From: Pseudisothecium myosuroides
Lineage: Eukaryota; Streptophyta; Bryopsida; Hypnales; Lembophyllaceae
Assembly (NCBI GenBank): GCA_951799445.1
Contig: OX637290.1
Coordinates: forward strand, 31,056,987-31,120,986
Direction: 5' to 3'
DNA: 64,000 bases
Shown: piece after piece, positions 15,719 through 28,922 of the stretch
Layout: each line of letters begins with the position of its first letter
Numbering within the stretch: the first letter of the stretch is position 1
Position numbers and translations under genes: made by a program
The notes under the pieces: model-generated
Database searches by the model: none
What the model saw: the letters and a program-made list of their open reading frames with translations, nothing else
What the model was told of the DNA's origin: nothing

Positions 15719-16450
15719 AGTTATAATAGGAACTTCTAGCGTTTGAGTATAATTCATTGCAAGTTAGGAAGTGGTTTTTTTAGGCCTTCATGTTGTGGTC
15801 ATGTTAGAAAATATTGTGATTGCTTTAGGTGAATAAGATGAACATTATGGTTATAATTTTTGTTGGTTTTGGGGTAGTCTATAGACTTTTTGGGTCATCA
15901 TGAGTAGCACACTTCAAAAATTCATATCATATACATACTTGCCGAAAAAATATAATTTCAATTGCTCTCCTTATTTATTACACTTGTCTTTTCGTGGAAA
16001 AAAAATTAAAAAAATTAAGCAATGGCATGAGGGCAAACTCCTAATTCTGACCGTAATGGGGTGTTCAAACTTATACATTTTGTATTTGGCAGTCTGTGCC
16101 AGTAAGTTGATTGTTTGTTTCTAATTAAATTGTTTAAAAAAGAAGGATATGAAACAAGAACAAACAGAAGTTAGGTAGAGATGGGATCTAAGAAATAACT
16201 AATAACAAAAGATAATTGTCGACTTCAGTTCACAACATTCACAGGATGGTGCAGTCATGCTTCTCATTAAATTCCACACAAGTTATTCATGACTGACAAG
16301 CAGTGTAATTCTCACGGCTTCTCTACTATAGGTGCCAGTGCTGTTTTATGCTTTTGGCCAGTTGGCTACTACCAAAAGATGTTGGCTAATTTTTTGGAAG
16401 GAAATTTTTATTTTTCTCATTCAAAATAGTCAAATTGCTGTTGTTTATAA
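15719..16450. other. AT-rich intergenic, no gene seen
   Basis: No chain of exons, RNA gene or bounded repeat recognised. Confidence 0.5.
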
Positions 16451-17353
16451 CCCCTAAAGTTCCTTGATTATGTTTTCATCAAAAACGTTCCAAAACTGCC
16501 ATGTCTAGTACAAGTACCAATTTTTTGAAAAAAAAACTTTTTTGACACATGTAACCATAGGATCTTGTAGTATGCCGACTTGAGAACATGTGGTAAAAAT
16601 TTCAAAAATTTCCACCGAGTGGATTGCAAGATATAAGCGTTCTGATTCATAGAAATCATTCTTTTGGCCCCACGAAAAACAGGGTAGCTGCACTTCACGA
16701 GCTCACTTTTCTATGAAAAAATGTCCCAAATGGTGGTGCTTTTTTGGATTCATTTAGTTCCTAGATAAGTTGGCTACCTGCTTGAAAATTTTCACATCAT
16801 TTGGAATTGTACAACAATAGAGAAAAATAATAGTAAGTAGAAAGAAGTAGAGAATGATTCAAAATACTAAATTGTTAAGAATTTATTCATGGAATTGAAA
16901 AATGCCAATCCAATGGTTGTAATGTTGTATGGAGTAATAAATAATCAACATCCTATGATTTAATTTTTTCAAAAAATATTGAGTAAAATAAAGGACTTCA
17001 AAGTTTATTTTAGAATAGAGAATCTATAACCACCCGCAAACTAAAATTCCTCATAACTTTCATCCATTAATCAAAATAGAATGATTCAAAGCTTTCTATG
17101 TATAAATAACTCTACAAAATCAATTTCAAATTTTTATTTCTAAAAAAAAAGATTTTTTTATTTGCCCGACTGCTCGAGTTGAAAACAAACAACATATTAT
17201 ACAATAACTTTTTAACCATGTAGTCAAAAGTTATGAAAATTGTTGAGCATTAAAGCTACTCTTCGTCCCCATGTTGTGTGAAAATTTTGAAGAAAAAAAA
17301 AAAAAATTTATTCATAGTGAGCTGCCCCAAAACGCAGCTCGGTCCTTTAGGGG
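16451..17353 (+). mobile_element. piggyBac-like TTAA element A1
   Basis: 903 bp running from CCCCTAAAG to CTTTAGGGG. The right side is TTAA (17354-17357); the left is ATAA, one change from TTAA. Near the left end it carries AAAACTGCCATGTCT, and inside it AGGATCTTGTA and a GCAAGATATAAGC block, hallmarks shared with the other A copies. It is most like A4 (37345-38279). No transposase frame; non-autonomous. Confidence 0.75.
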
Positions 17354-17357
17354 TTAA

Positions 17358-18272
17358 CCCCTAAAATACCAAGGCATTTTCTGGCTCCGGAACCACTGAA
17401 AACTGCCATTTCTGCTGCGATCCCTCCCTAAATCCAAAAAAACTTTTTTTTAAGAATCTAACCGTAGGATCTTGTACTTCACTTGTCTCAGATTATGTGG
17501 TAAAATTTCAAGACATTTGACCGTTCCGATTGGAAGATATTAGCATTCAAAGTTCGAAAAAAAAGTTTTTTTGAACTGTTTCCAGCAATTTCAGATGACT
17601 TTGACGGCCATTTGTGAATTTTTTTTGCACTACACAACAAAAAGTTGTAATTTTTTATGTTGAACATTTGAGTTGAGAATCGGGGAAAAAAATTTTAGAA
17701 TGTCAAACCTTGATTTTCACATATAAAAAAATTGTTAAATAGAAGTAGGTCCAAAATTGAACGAAACACTAAATTGTTAATAGCTCTTAGGTGGAATTAA
17801 AACAACATAATCCCAATGGTGGTATTGTTCTTTCAAACAAACTTGACCTCGTCAAAAAAAAATTGAAAAAATTTGAAAATTGCATTCATAAATGAATTCT
17901 ATAAGTTAGTTTTTTTGAAGATGCTACAATTGCCCGAAAAACAAGATTGTCCATAACTTTTTCATTATTAGTCCAAATAGAATGAATCAAAGCTTCAAAT
18001 GTAGAAGAAAACATGATCTTTGAGGGAAAAAAATTAAAAAAATTAAAAACTTTTTTTTTTTTTTTTTTTCTGCCCGACGAACTGCTTTTTTGCTTTAGGA
18101 TGGCATAACTTTTGCTCCCGGGCACCGATTGAAAAAAAAATTATATTTTTAGAAAGATATTGTGATTCCCTATCTTCAAAAAAAGTTTCAAAAAATCAGG
18201 TCAAAATTTGAGGCCACATGGGCCTGCCCGAAATCTGAAGTGTCCCCCGAGGGGACTTTGGTACTTTAGGGG
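17358..18272 (+). mobile_element. piggyBac-like TTAA element A2
   Basis: 915 bp from CCCCTAAAATACC to TACTTTAGGGG, with TTAA at 17354-17357 and 18273-18276. It shares its left TTAA with A1, so the two elements are back to back with four bases between them. It belongs to the same subgroup as A5 and A8 (left end AATACCAAGGCATTTTCTGG; right part GGCATAACTTTTGCTCC). A 20-bp T tract lies inside. Only short frames. Confidence 0.8.
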
Positions 18273-18276
18273 TTAA

Positions 18277-19370
18277 GATCAATAGTCAAATTTTACCTAG
18301 GTATCACCTAATTTTGATATAGATATCACCAAGTATCGCATGAGTATTGAAGAAACAATTGACTACTTTTCTAAAATAATAACAAAATCATTCATATTGT
18401 AGGTATAGCCGTATTGGGATTTGAGAAGTCTTCAATTAAATCTACATTGATTTGAGTTGGATGTATTGGGACTTTGCACATAGATCTTAACAAAGACCAA
18501 GTGTTGAGGCCTAAAGTTCCCCAAAGTCTTAAATCTAGTTCCTTTCACGCAACATTGAACCATTTTCACTTTCATTTTTATTTTTCATTTTGGTTGATTT
18601 TGCTTTTGGAACCAAAATGGAAGATTTGTGGATGGTTTTTTGTATTTTGGGTTCTCACTAAAAATTTTGAATCATGTGAAAGGCTTCATAACACTATCCA
18701 CATCTTAGTTAGAATCCCTTGTGGTGGTTTGATCAATCAAACCCAAGATCCCCTTCAATTTGAAGGTGATGTCAATCAACATAGGCAATGATGAAAGCCA
18801 CTAGTTAAAGACAATATCATCCAGTACCACATTACGAAAAATATTACTAAATTCCATAAAAGTTTAGTAGATTCTTGCTTAGAGTGAAGATATTAATTTT
18901 AAAAATGTGCATTGTTTGAATACAACAGTCTAGGGTTGATTTATGTTATCCTTATAATCAACACTTTGAAAATTCATAACTTATTCATATAGTGTTCAAA
19001 TAATGCATGCTAAAGTGTGTTGAAATCTCTTGTCATTTGGTAATAAAATCCTATACTTTTTTTATCATATATTAGTAACTATCACTAGTACAAATGCAAG
19101 TCCAAAATTGTAGGAAACTATATTACTTCTACGTTAACAACACTAGGGATAATATATTCATTGTCCATAATGGATATCATTAAAAACAATTGTGGCAATG
19201 ATGTATTGGTCTTGATTTTCTTTGCAATCTAGAAAGATATCAAACAAAATTCTATCCAAGTTTCATACAAAAAATGATTGTGTTGAATACAATGAAATAA
19301 TATCTCTAATCACAAGCATTGCAAGCATATAAAGAAATATGGAATAGTTTGGAGCATGGTGGAAGCACAA
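18277..19370. other. AT-rich intergenic, no gene seen
   Basis: A 105-codon frame at 18474-18791 has no recognisable domain and biased composition; I treat it as chance. No repeat ends recognised. Confidence 0.45.
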
Positions 19371-19687
19371 CTACACTAAAAACTATATTTAGTGTTAGCA
19401 ATACTATTTACGAACCATGACACTAAATATCATTAAGCCTACTAAAGTAAGTAACATTAAATGTAATTTCTAACACTAAATATACTCTATGGTAAATTTG
19501 AAATCCGAAAATGTTTACATTTAGTGTTAGAAAACGACATAACTTAATGAAGGGAAGAGAAGGTGAAGGCGGTGCATTCAAGTCTAACACTACACTGATT
19601 ACTCCAAAGTTCAGATTTAGTGTTGGGTGGGGTAGGCTGGTAAATACACTAAATGCAGTCCAACACTAAATATAGTTTTTAGTGTAG
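19371..19687. mobile_element. 317-bp MITE with CTACACTAAA ends
   Basis: Near-perfect terminal inverted repeats of about 26 bp: CTACACTAAAAACTATATTT at the left and its complement ending AGTTTTTAGTGTAG at the right. ACACTAAAT motifs recur in the interior. The ends contain CACTA as in En/Spm elements, but the flanking bases do not give a clear 3-bp duplication; a TA duplication would also fit. No coding capacity. Confidence 0.75.
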
Positions 19688-20227
19688 TCATCATCATATT
19701 AAAAGTGCAAAAGTTGAGAATTTAATAGAATTTTTGACCTCATTTAATCCATTTCATTCTCTGAAACTTAGTCTATAATTATTGAATGGAAGATTGAAAC
19801 CACTAACGGATATTTGGAGTCAAACTTCAACTTTAATTCCTACATTTTTTAGTTGAACAAATTTCAAAAAAGTTGAATGGCTATGCTTAAATGAGGTTTG
19901 AATTTTTCTAAGTTTGCAATTATTATATTTTGACATATCTCATATGGATTGTCATCTCTCCTATCTCCACTTGATTAAAATATTTGCCTTCTCTCCTTCT
20001 TACAAATATTATATACATTGAAAACTACAATTGAACATGCTAAAAATAATAGAACTATCTAGTATATATAGTTTTTTTTGCTGATAATAACAATTCAATA
20101 TATTGTAACAACACATTTGTTATTGAATCTAACAACATCATCTTTGAGGCAAAAAATATGTGTCTAAAATCTTTTATTCTTTGTTAATGCCACATCATTA
20201 CATAATTGTATACATGAAAATATTCAA
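19688..20227. other. AT-rich flank with a partial foldback-arm relic
   Basis: Around 19790-19910 the sequence (ACGGATATTTGGAG..., then TTTAGTTGAACAA and CTTAAATGAGGTTTGAA) resembles one arm of the long foldback at 48797-49395, heavily decayed. Otherwise nothing is seen. Confidence 0.35.
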
Positions 20228-20231
20228 TTAA

Positions 20232-21054
20232 TCCCTAGAGTCCCAAGGTCTTTTTTCATCAAAAAACACTTAAAACTACCATTTTTATTGTAAAGAACAA
20301 AAGACTTTACCAACTCTTTTTTTTTAATATATTTATTAGTAAGATCTTGCACAAAACTAGTATAAAAATGTGTGGAAGAAATTTCAAAAACTTTCACCAC
20401 ATAAATTTCAATATATGTTTGCTTAAAGGTGATGAAAATCAATTTTTGAGTATGTTTTGTGACTAGGTTATTGGACTTTGAATGTTTTTAACTTAAAATT
20501 ATTTATATTGAAGCTTTGAGTCAAAAGTCAAAGAAATATTAAGTAGAAGTACATATGAGATTGAAGAAAAAAGTAAATTGTTAATAGCTCTAAGATGGAA
20601 TTGAAAATTACTAATCCCAACGGTGAGATTGTTCTAGTAGGCTAACTAAGCCCTATTGAACTTTTTTTGAAGAATTGTGAAAATTGTGTTAAAAAATGAA
20701 TCCAATACGTTATTTTCTCAAGAATTTTTTTATGATGTTTGCAAAACAAGAAGTTCCATAACCTTCACATCACAAATCCAAATGGAATAAATTGAAGCTT
20801 TTAGAAAAGACAAAAATATAATCTATGATTTTCTTTAAAAGATTAATTCAAATTCTTGCGGATTTTTCTTGCTACATGGTCTCCCCTATTTTTAGCTTAT
20901 TGTGGCATAACTTTTGCAAAAAAATATATTCTTTAGAGGCTAGTATATTTTTCTATCTTAAGAATAAGTTTAAAAAAATCAGCTCAAAATTGAGGTTACA
21001 CGAGCCTAATCAAAATCCATTTTGTATCTCGAGGAAACTTAGGGATTTTAGGGG
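20232..21054 (+). mobile_element. piggyBac-like TTAA element A3
   Basis: 823 bp between TTAA (20228-20231) and TTAA (21055-21058). It starts TCCCTAGAGTCCCAAGG and ends TTTTAGGGG. It carries AAAACTACCATTTTT near the left end and GGCATAACTTTTGC near the right, as in A2 and A7, but is shorter and more diverged. No transposase. Confidence 0.75.
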
Positions 21055-21148
21055 TTAATACATGGCATTGAAGCTAACATGGATGCTACAACCAATAGAA
21101 ATGTGATATGCAAGGCAACATGAAGAATGCATTACATGTATGTTTTAA

Positions 21149-21374
21149 CCCTTAAAAAGTCGACATATATAGCCATTATGTGGTTGATGGATGACAAAGG
21201 ATCAAACTGTATAGGACAGAAGTGCAACTATTCATCTTCGGAATTTGTTGTAAAAAGAGGAGATCTTCTAAGTAACTTGACTTCCAATGAGCGCTTTAAC
21301 AATTTTTCAAGCTAATGATTCACATGGTAATACAAAAGGATGATTTCGAGGGTCACCCCTTTGTCCTTTAAGGG
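21149..21374 (+). mobile_element. short TTAA element B1
   Basis: 226 bp from CCCTTAAAAAG to CCTTTAAGGG, with TTAA on the left (21145-21148) and TTAG on the right. The interior (GGATGACAAAGGATC..., GACTTCCAATGAG, GCTAATGATTCAC, AAAAGGATGATTTC) matches B2 and B3. A 62-codon frame across it is accidental. Confidence 0.65.
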
Positions 21375-21559
21375 TTAGGTTTACTATTTGAGCCAAGCAT
21401 TGACTTCATTATTTTCTACTTACATCAAATTATGTTGAAAATTGCATAAAATAATGTTGTTTATTGACAACATGGAATTATACTAGTACATGCTTAGTGG
21501 CAATTATTGGTGCATATACCTTAATGACGGGGGCTGTGAGCCTGTGACATTAAAGAGGT

Positions 21560-23049
21560 ATGGGACGTGTTCCTAGTGGTGTGAAAGCGTCCCCAAGTAT
21601 GCCATGTCATGACATCGCATCACATGACCCCATGACATGGCAGAGGCGTGTGGGGTCTACCCCACGAAAACCCGGGCGACCCAACCCGACCCGGTCTTCG
21701 TCGTCTCTCCATTCCGCTAAAGCCCTGCATGCTCATGTCTGCATCTGTGCGTGTGTTGTTGATGCTCCGCGAGGAGGCGATGCCTTCGCACCGGGTTTTC
21801 TTCTAGGCATCGCTGCTGCACGTACTCCCTAAAATCTCCTTCTAGTGGTGAGACATTCGCCGTCGTTTGCGCTTCTCCCGGAGGATTTTGGTTTGGATTC
21901 TTGTGCCCGTTGGTGGAGTTTCTGAGGCGATCCTCTGTTTCCTGTAGGCGATCGTCTGTTTTGGCTCTGGCCGCATTCGGAGCTTGTTTTCGCTTGATTT
22001 GTTCTGAGAAGCGCGGTATGATTAGGACGACTGATGGATGGATGAATGTAGATTGGTTGTGGAGATTTCGGAGCTGGTTATTTTAGGTTTGTAGCACCAC
22101 TGGCTAGTGTTGGTTACTGTTCGGTGGTTTGGTCGTAAGTTTAGGATCGGTTGTGGTGAGGGAGAGGGGATAGGTTTAGATATTTGTATGCGATTTGGAG
22201 TTGCCGGAAGAATTTTGAATTTTGGAGGAGATCATGGGAGCACTTAGTTTTAGTTTTGGATTGGTAATTGACCTTGTGAGTATCGATTAATATTAGATTT
22301 TAGACGTCTTTGGAGAGTTTTTCGAGAGGGGAGTTGAATTTGGGAGATTGGATGCAAGTAGCGTGCTTCTGAGGTTGTCAATATTCTACTTTTAACGGAG
22401 TTTGGAATTTGCGTTCGCAAATTTGTAGACCTGTCAACATGGATCGTCGAGAATCTGTGGGCACTGGATCATGAGTTTTCTCGTCGTCTTTTCCTTTTCT
22501 TTTCAGAAGAGTTTCGCTGACAAAACTTCTAGCAATTCAGGCACTGGTGTGATTTTAAGTTGGTTTTGGCTGGATTTGGTTTCGGACTGCTTCTCTTACT
22601 CTTTGAATTGTATACGACATTCATATGATTTCTTTCCTTTTATTAACGGGGCGCAATCAATTTGGAATGTGATCAGGAATTTTTTGTTGCGCGTTCGAAC
22701 GAGAACTTATGCAGTGTTGTCAGCGTTTGGGACACAGGGGTCAAGCCGAAAATACCGGCAGAGTAGAAGAGGACCGAAGTCATTGATGTGTTTCACGAGC
22801 GCTGGGAGGAGACGTCGATCAGAATGCTGCAGCAAGTAGAAATCGTCTTATGAAACAACAGCATGGGCCGTTCAATCTCATCTTCTTCCACTACTGTCAA
22901 ATTACGGTTAATTGAATATTACAGTGACACATTGGAGATCGCCAGCAGTTCATCGATCGCTCTCATCGTGTTCAATGCCGCCTGCTTCTTCTGTCCAGTT
23001 ACGGACGGCAATTCTCCTGTAAAGCCCGAGCTGTGACCTGGACACAGCT
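21560..23049 (+). promoter_or_regulatory. kinesin promoter and leader region
   Basis: GC content rises sharply here ahead of the kinesin start at 23050. AACGG cores, like the mitotic MYB element core, lie at 22394-22398 and 22645-22649. A perfect 12-bp palindrome, ATGTCATGACAT, is at 21604-21615. Open frames at 21560-21832 and 22471-22839 have no recognisable motifs and are probably untranslated. Confidence 0.4.
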
Positions 23050-26000
23050 ATGGTGATGGAGAACGGAATTGGTTCCGAAAGTGAGCCATTCGAAGAGGAA
23101 AGCATCTTGAAGGAGAGTGATGCAACTCAAGCTGTACAGGTTGCTTTAAACATAAGGCCTCTCATTGCGTTGGAGCAGGTTCAAGGATGCAAGGATTGTA
23201 TAACAGTGATTCCTGGCGAACCTCAGGTAGACATATTTCTCAATATTGATTTTCGTTCCGGGCTCTCTTTTTCCTGCTCGGTCCTAATCTAGAGTCAATC
23301 TAATAGCTAATCTAATCTATTTAGGTCTCCATTGCTTGATTGTGTCTGGATGTCTGAGAAAACTCCGTTTTAAGTGTTTCAATTATTTGAACTTCCTCTC
23401 ATCGACCTTGCCATTACCGAAGATTTCTATGTAGCTTAAGCTGAAAACTACTGTACTTCAGAGGGTTTTAAGTGTTCCCATACTCAAAAATACGGTAACT
23501 GGGTTGTTATTTTTATTCTGATTCACCAGGAAATAAGGGTTTCTTATGCTTCGGTGCTCGTGTAACAGGTTCAAATTGGCAATCACTCTTTCACGTTTGA
23601 CTACATTTTCGGCAGAGCTGCGACACCATTGCCAGCAATTTTCGGTAAATGTGTGAAACCACTGGTCGAGGGGTTATTCCATGGATACAACGCCACTGTC
23701 TTGGCTTATGGACAGGTGCGTTGATACTTGCTAGTACTTCATTTAAGTGAAGTCCGGTCCGAACTTAACTTCTCTCCGGCAAGGTTGCGAAGTTACTTAC
23801 ACTATGCAATATGGACAAGGTGGATTTGCCACAAGAACTCAATTAACTTGGAATATATCGATATTCTCTCTGCATTTATTGTTTACTGGTTGCCTATATT
23901 TTGTAAGACGGCATTTTTCTCTATTCAGACTGGATCTGGGAAAACATATACCATGGGAACTGGCTATACAGTTGGGGGCAGCACTGAAGGAGTCATACCA
24001 CAAGTTATGCAGACGATTTTCAAGAGAATCGAAACGCTTAAACAGAAGGCTGATTTTCAGCTCCGAGTTTCATTCATTGAGGTATGTTTCTTCTTCAAAC
24101 CTGAGGTTATGGAGCATTTTTGGGTCTCCATCAATGTCGTGTACCTCGGTATTGTACTTCCATCAGCTCGCAGTTGTGTCAACACAGATGCCGAGTCTGG
24201 CTTGACAATAATCATTTTGTTTGACCTGGCTTCACACTCTAATTTTTTGACTTGCCTCTTAGTCAAAATTTCGTGTCAGTTGACTGAGTCTTTTACCAAA
24301 TAGTTCCACGTTGTGTCTGAGTTATTCTCTTAATGACATACGAGGTTCTCTTTAAAATGGTACTTACAGCTATTATCCTCCAGACAATTTGTTCACAAAT
24401 AATATTTCCTAGCTGCAATTTCTGACTACATTAGTGATTTCATGCGTTCTGTTTAAAGTTGGATCTTGTTTTTTGGGTAGATACTTAAGGAGGAAATTCA
24501 TGATCTGCTGGACCCGAATCCTCCATCAACAGAGTATATATTTGGAGGAGGATTGAAGGCATTAGCTGTTGGCAAGCCACCCATTCAAATTCGTGAGACT
24601 ACCTCTGGAGGAATTACCTTGATGGGTGTGACAGAGGCTGATGTAAAAAGTTTGGAGGACATGACAGCCTACTTAGAGCATGGCTCTCTGAGTCGTGCAA
24701 CCGGAAGCACAAACATGAACTCCCACTCCAGGTCTGCTCTTGCCTCTGTATGACAGAGTTCTCTGTGAAGAGAACTTTCCAATTGTATCAGGATACTGAG
24801 TGTCAATTCACGTTGCAATGTTTACCCTGTTATCGGCTCACGCCAACTCTCTAGATTTTCATTTTTAATCAAGAGAAATACTTTATCTTTCGATCATAGT
24901 TGGTTGTTGATGTTAGGGACTCTTCTTTCGTCTTGTTACAGTGCTCATTCCAATTGCACAGTGCTTGTAACTTGAAGTTTGTCGCAAACCTCAGGATGAT
25001 GTTTATTTGGGTTCTTTCTTTATAAATATTGGGAACTTGTCCTTTGGACATGACGTTGAGGAATGGATATCACCTATCTGGTACAGCTGAGACGAGCGGA
25101 TTGAATTGCACGACTACATCTGGGGTTACGTTGCTAATTGTTGTCTTTGCGCGTGATGTGCAGTCGATCACATGCAATATTCACTATTACACTTGAGCAG
25201 CGCCGAAAATGGGATCCACTTCCTGACGGTGAAAACCCTTCAGCTGAGGACTTTAATGAAGACTATTTGTGTGCGAAGTTACATCTTGTAGATTTAGCTG
25301 GCTCAGAAAGGGCGAAGCGAACGGGAACTGATGGTCTTCGTTTCAAAGAAGGTTTACAGACATTGCCGTATCCGACAACTATTTTTTCTTCTTGCTTGAA
25401 ACCATGTTGCGGTGTTGATAGATTTGGATTCTGTTTTGTGATTGCTTGCCTTGAATACAATGTGAGGAAGAACTGCTAAATGAGGTGTATTTTAATTTAG
25501 AGAACAGGTTATGAGTGTGAACATAAAAGTTCCTCCTCGAGTTTATGCGGTAAGAAATTATGTGTAAGAATTCTTATGTATCTGTGTATGTATGGAATTC
25601 AAAATTTCTTCAGGTGTGCACATAAACAGAGGCCTTCTAGCACTTGGAAATGTTATCAGTGCGTTGGGTGATGTAAAAAAGCGCAGGGAAGGAGGTCATG
25701 TTCCTTACCGGGACAGCAAGTTAACACGATTACTACAGGTGAGAGTTTATTAACTTCTGATTGGGATGCTTACTGTTGTTTGTGAGTCATAAGACCTTAT
25801 TCAGTTCTCTTCGTGGATCCCGTTTGGGACCTGCAATTCGTTGGATAGATTGGACTAAATTACTTCTTACGCATACTTTCCCGCTAAAGTTTTCTAAAAG
25901 TTTTCTGTTGGTTGCAGGATTCGCTTGGAGGAAATAGCAGAACAGTTATGATTGGTGAGTATTGTGATGTATATCTTGTTAGGTTTTTATTAATGTCTAT

Positions 26001-28922
26001 GTTGAATTATTATGCCAATTCCTACTTGCACTTGTGTCTTGCAGCTTGTGTGAGTCCCGCAGATGTAAATACTGAAGAGTCCATCAATACCCTGAAGTAT
26101 GCAAATAGAGCTCGCAACATTCAAAACAAGCCGACAGTGAGTACCTCGTTGTCGAGTGACTTTCTTAATCTTTGAAGCCTGTGCGATTATTTGAATGTGA
26201 ATTCTCTCATGTCGATAATCTGTTATTTCCCTATTTAGTAAATGACCTCATCATTTAGGAATGAGTTTGTGAGGATATTCCGACGCATAAGACAAGTTCT
26301 GTTTGATCAGGTCAATCGAGATCCACTTGCAGCGGAAATGCAGCGAATGAGACAGCAACTCGAGCTTATGCAAGCAGAACTTCTATGTGCTAGGGCGGGA
26401 GGTCCTTCGAATACCGAAATTCAGGTCCTTATGTGCATATTAAAAGTTGCCCGCCCTAAGATTTAGAGCTCTCTGCTTGGTTTTCTTCATGGTATCAGAA
26501 TCTCCTCTGTATCTTCTTTTACTGATTAAGAATTGGTGCTGATGAAATGGTTCCAAATTGTACAGATGCTAAAGCAAAAAGTTGCCTGGCTTGAAGCTAG
26601 CAACATGGACCTGCGGCGTGAGTTGGAAGAGGCTCGTGATCGTATTGATGCACTTTCTCAATGTGCTCTAGAATCACAAGTAAGCTATATGTTGCCTCGT
26701 CATCTCTTTACTAGCAAGTTGGAGGAAGATTTTAGAGTTTCTGCTTCTGAAGGTTTCTTGAATACATCAGCATTGCAGTAATTCAGTTGATATTTTGTTG
26801 TACAGGTGGAACGTGACAAGCTTAGAATCAAGCTTGATCAGCTTAGATCAGGAAAGACTTTTGAGGATCTCGATCAAGAACTTGATGTGCAGGTACTCCA
26901 GCTTTCATTGAAGCTACATTTGGTTGTGGGCAGTGCTAGGCTCATACTGTAATTTGAATCAATTTCAGTGCTTCAAAAAATGTATACGGTTGTCTTTTGT
27001 CCCTCAGCAGTTGGGTGTAATTTGGTGATGCAGACGGATGATATGCTAAAAGAGTACGTGATCAGGATTCAAGAGTTAGAATCCGAACTACAAGAACTGC
27101 AACGTGCTAGAGTCCCATCTTTTACTCCCCCAAGACCTCCCTCTTCTTCCTCATCGCGGAGCAGGGGGGAGAGCACAGCCGGGGCAGGCTTTGGTGTTGC
27201 GGGCATTGACGGGGATATTTATCTACGCCCTGGTATGCGATTGTGATTCTCTGGTCATCTAACAAAGATATCGTTTACGAACGTTTTTACATTGATTGCG
27301 TGATCTTGAAGGTTCTGTACTCACAGCGCTTTTGTTACTGGCATTGTTACTTTGGTTAGGTTTATTTCCTTATACTTTGTTTGGCGTAAACTGGATTGTT
27401 CTAAAAGATGGGAATGTGTGCAGGTGAATTCTCTGGAGAGATTGATACTGAATTTTTGCTGAAAGAATCTAAACACCCATTGATGCAAGAGAATCTTGAC
27501 AAAGGGTTATGGGAAATAGATAAACGCCTTGAGCGAAAAGAGGTGATGAAATTTCCTTTTGAGAGGATAAGTTCTGGCCAAATGTTCAGCATGCAAAGAA
27601 GCCTTCGTTTGTTGACCTCAGGATTACTCCCTGTTCTTTAGGATACCTTTGCATATAGTGAATATGCTAGAGAGTGCACTTGTACAAGAGCTAGCCTTGT
27701 TTGTTTCGTTTCTTTTTTGAAAATGATTGAACTACTCGTAGAGGGTACTTCTGACCAATGAAGAGCTGATTTCATTACAATAGCATTTTTTGAAAAGTAT
27801 GTGAACTCTTCATCAGTTCATCCTTCTTCAGCGTTTTCATTGACATTATGTTTCAGGGGGAGGTCAAGTTATTTGTACGACCCGATTCAAAAGTCCTGAA
27901 GGACCACTTCGAAAAAAAATTGGTAGAGCTAGAAGAGGAAAATAAGCATCTGCAGGTAATACTTTTTTTCTGATTCTGCTAGCTTACAACAATAACTTTT
28001 AAGTGGGCTAAATATAGCACGGAGGCGGCAATAAATGAGTGAATATGTGTATGTTTATGAACTGTGGCACGTGGATATGGAAGCTAAATTAGTTAGAAAA
28101 GTACCACTAACATTCATTTTCTGTCTTATTAAAACCTTCAATTTTGCAGGAAGAGAAGGAAAAATTAGTGATGGAGCTTGAAATTCTTGCGCATGGCTCG
28201 GATAAGACTGCACTGAAGTTTCAAGAGGCTCGTTTGCAGAAATTGAAACAGCTCAAGGTTCAGGTACGATGTGAACCCACAAAATTCTCTCGCCAAGGCG
28301 TCACGAGAATGCAAATGTCAGCTGCACGTCTTCTTTCGGGCTTACTTCGTGCTTCAGTGGCGTTTGAGTTCTATTTTGTTGTCAATGGGAACAGATCGCA
28401 GCTTTGAAAAATAAGCAGGAAGTCTGGTCTCAGTACCTTCGTCAACAGCAAGCTAGGGATGGAGGCGACAAGATGAAGACAAAAGAGGTAGTAGTCATTG
28501 TTTTGGAATTTTCATGACTTATTTGTCAGTTCAAAATTAGGTTAAGTCAGCTGTTGCAATCATAAATCTAGTGTATCTCACTTTGTATGTCTTTACCCAA
28601 AACCAAACCAATCTTTTCATTCTTTTACAGCTATTGATAATGACAGTTGTCACAGTAGAACTACCTGTTGGTGACTAAGATATTTTATCGTTGTTGCATC
28701 GCCTCTTCACATTGAATTACGAGGAGGCTCTTGAAAGGGCCCGGTAGCTTATGAGGCATCTTCGTTCCCTCTGAGCTCACTGTTTTGTTCTCAGGTGCGT
28801 GCTCCACCTTTTCATCTCGTTAACCTGTGAAACCTCAGATAAATGTGCAGGGTGAGGTCGAGGACGAACCTCGAGAGCTGCAAATGTGGAGTATAACCAC
28901 CGGATTGAAGGGATTCTTCCAG
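23050..28922 (+). CDS. kinesin-4 (FRA1-type) with a truncated C-terminus
   Basis: A plus-end-directed microtubule motor; plant relatives act on cortical microtubules and the phragmoplast midzone. Sixteen phase-compatible exons give 703 residues: 23050-23226, 23569-23715, 23929-24081, 24481-24731, 25164-25351, 25614-25738, 25918-25954, 26045-26136, 26311-26424, 26566-26679, 26806-26892, 27034-27232, 27424-27542, 27857-27955, 28150-28263 and 28395-28487. Motor motifs are intact: P-loop GQTGSGKT (107-114), switch I NSHSSRSH (239-246), switch II DLAGSER (286-292), [12 protein letters not shown] (379-390). Coiled-coil segments follow ([25 protein letters not shown]). The usual protein has about 300 more residues (QWKASREKELLQL-type coiled coil and tail); I find none of this downstream. 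An in-frame 24-codon exon at 28851-28922 may follow; without splicing, a stop falls at 28515-28517. Met3 is an alternative start. Confidence 0.9.
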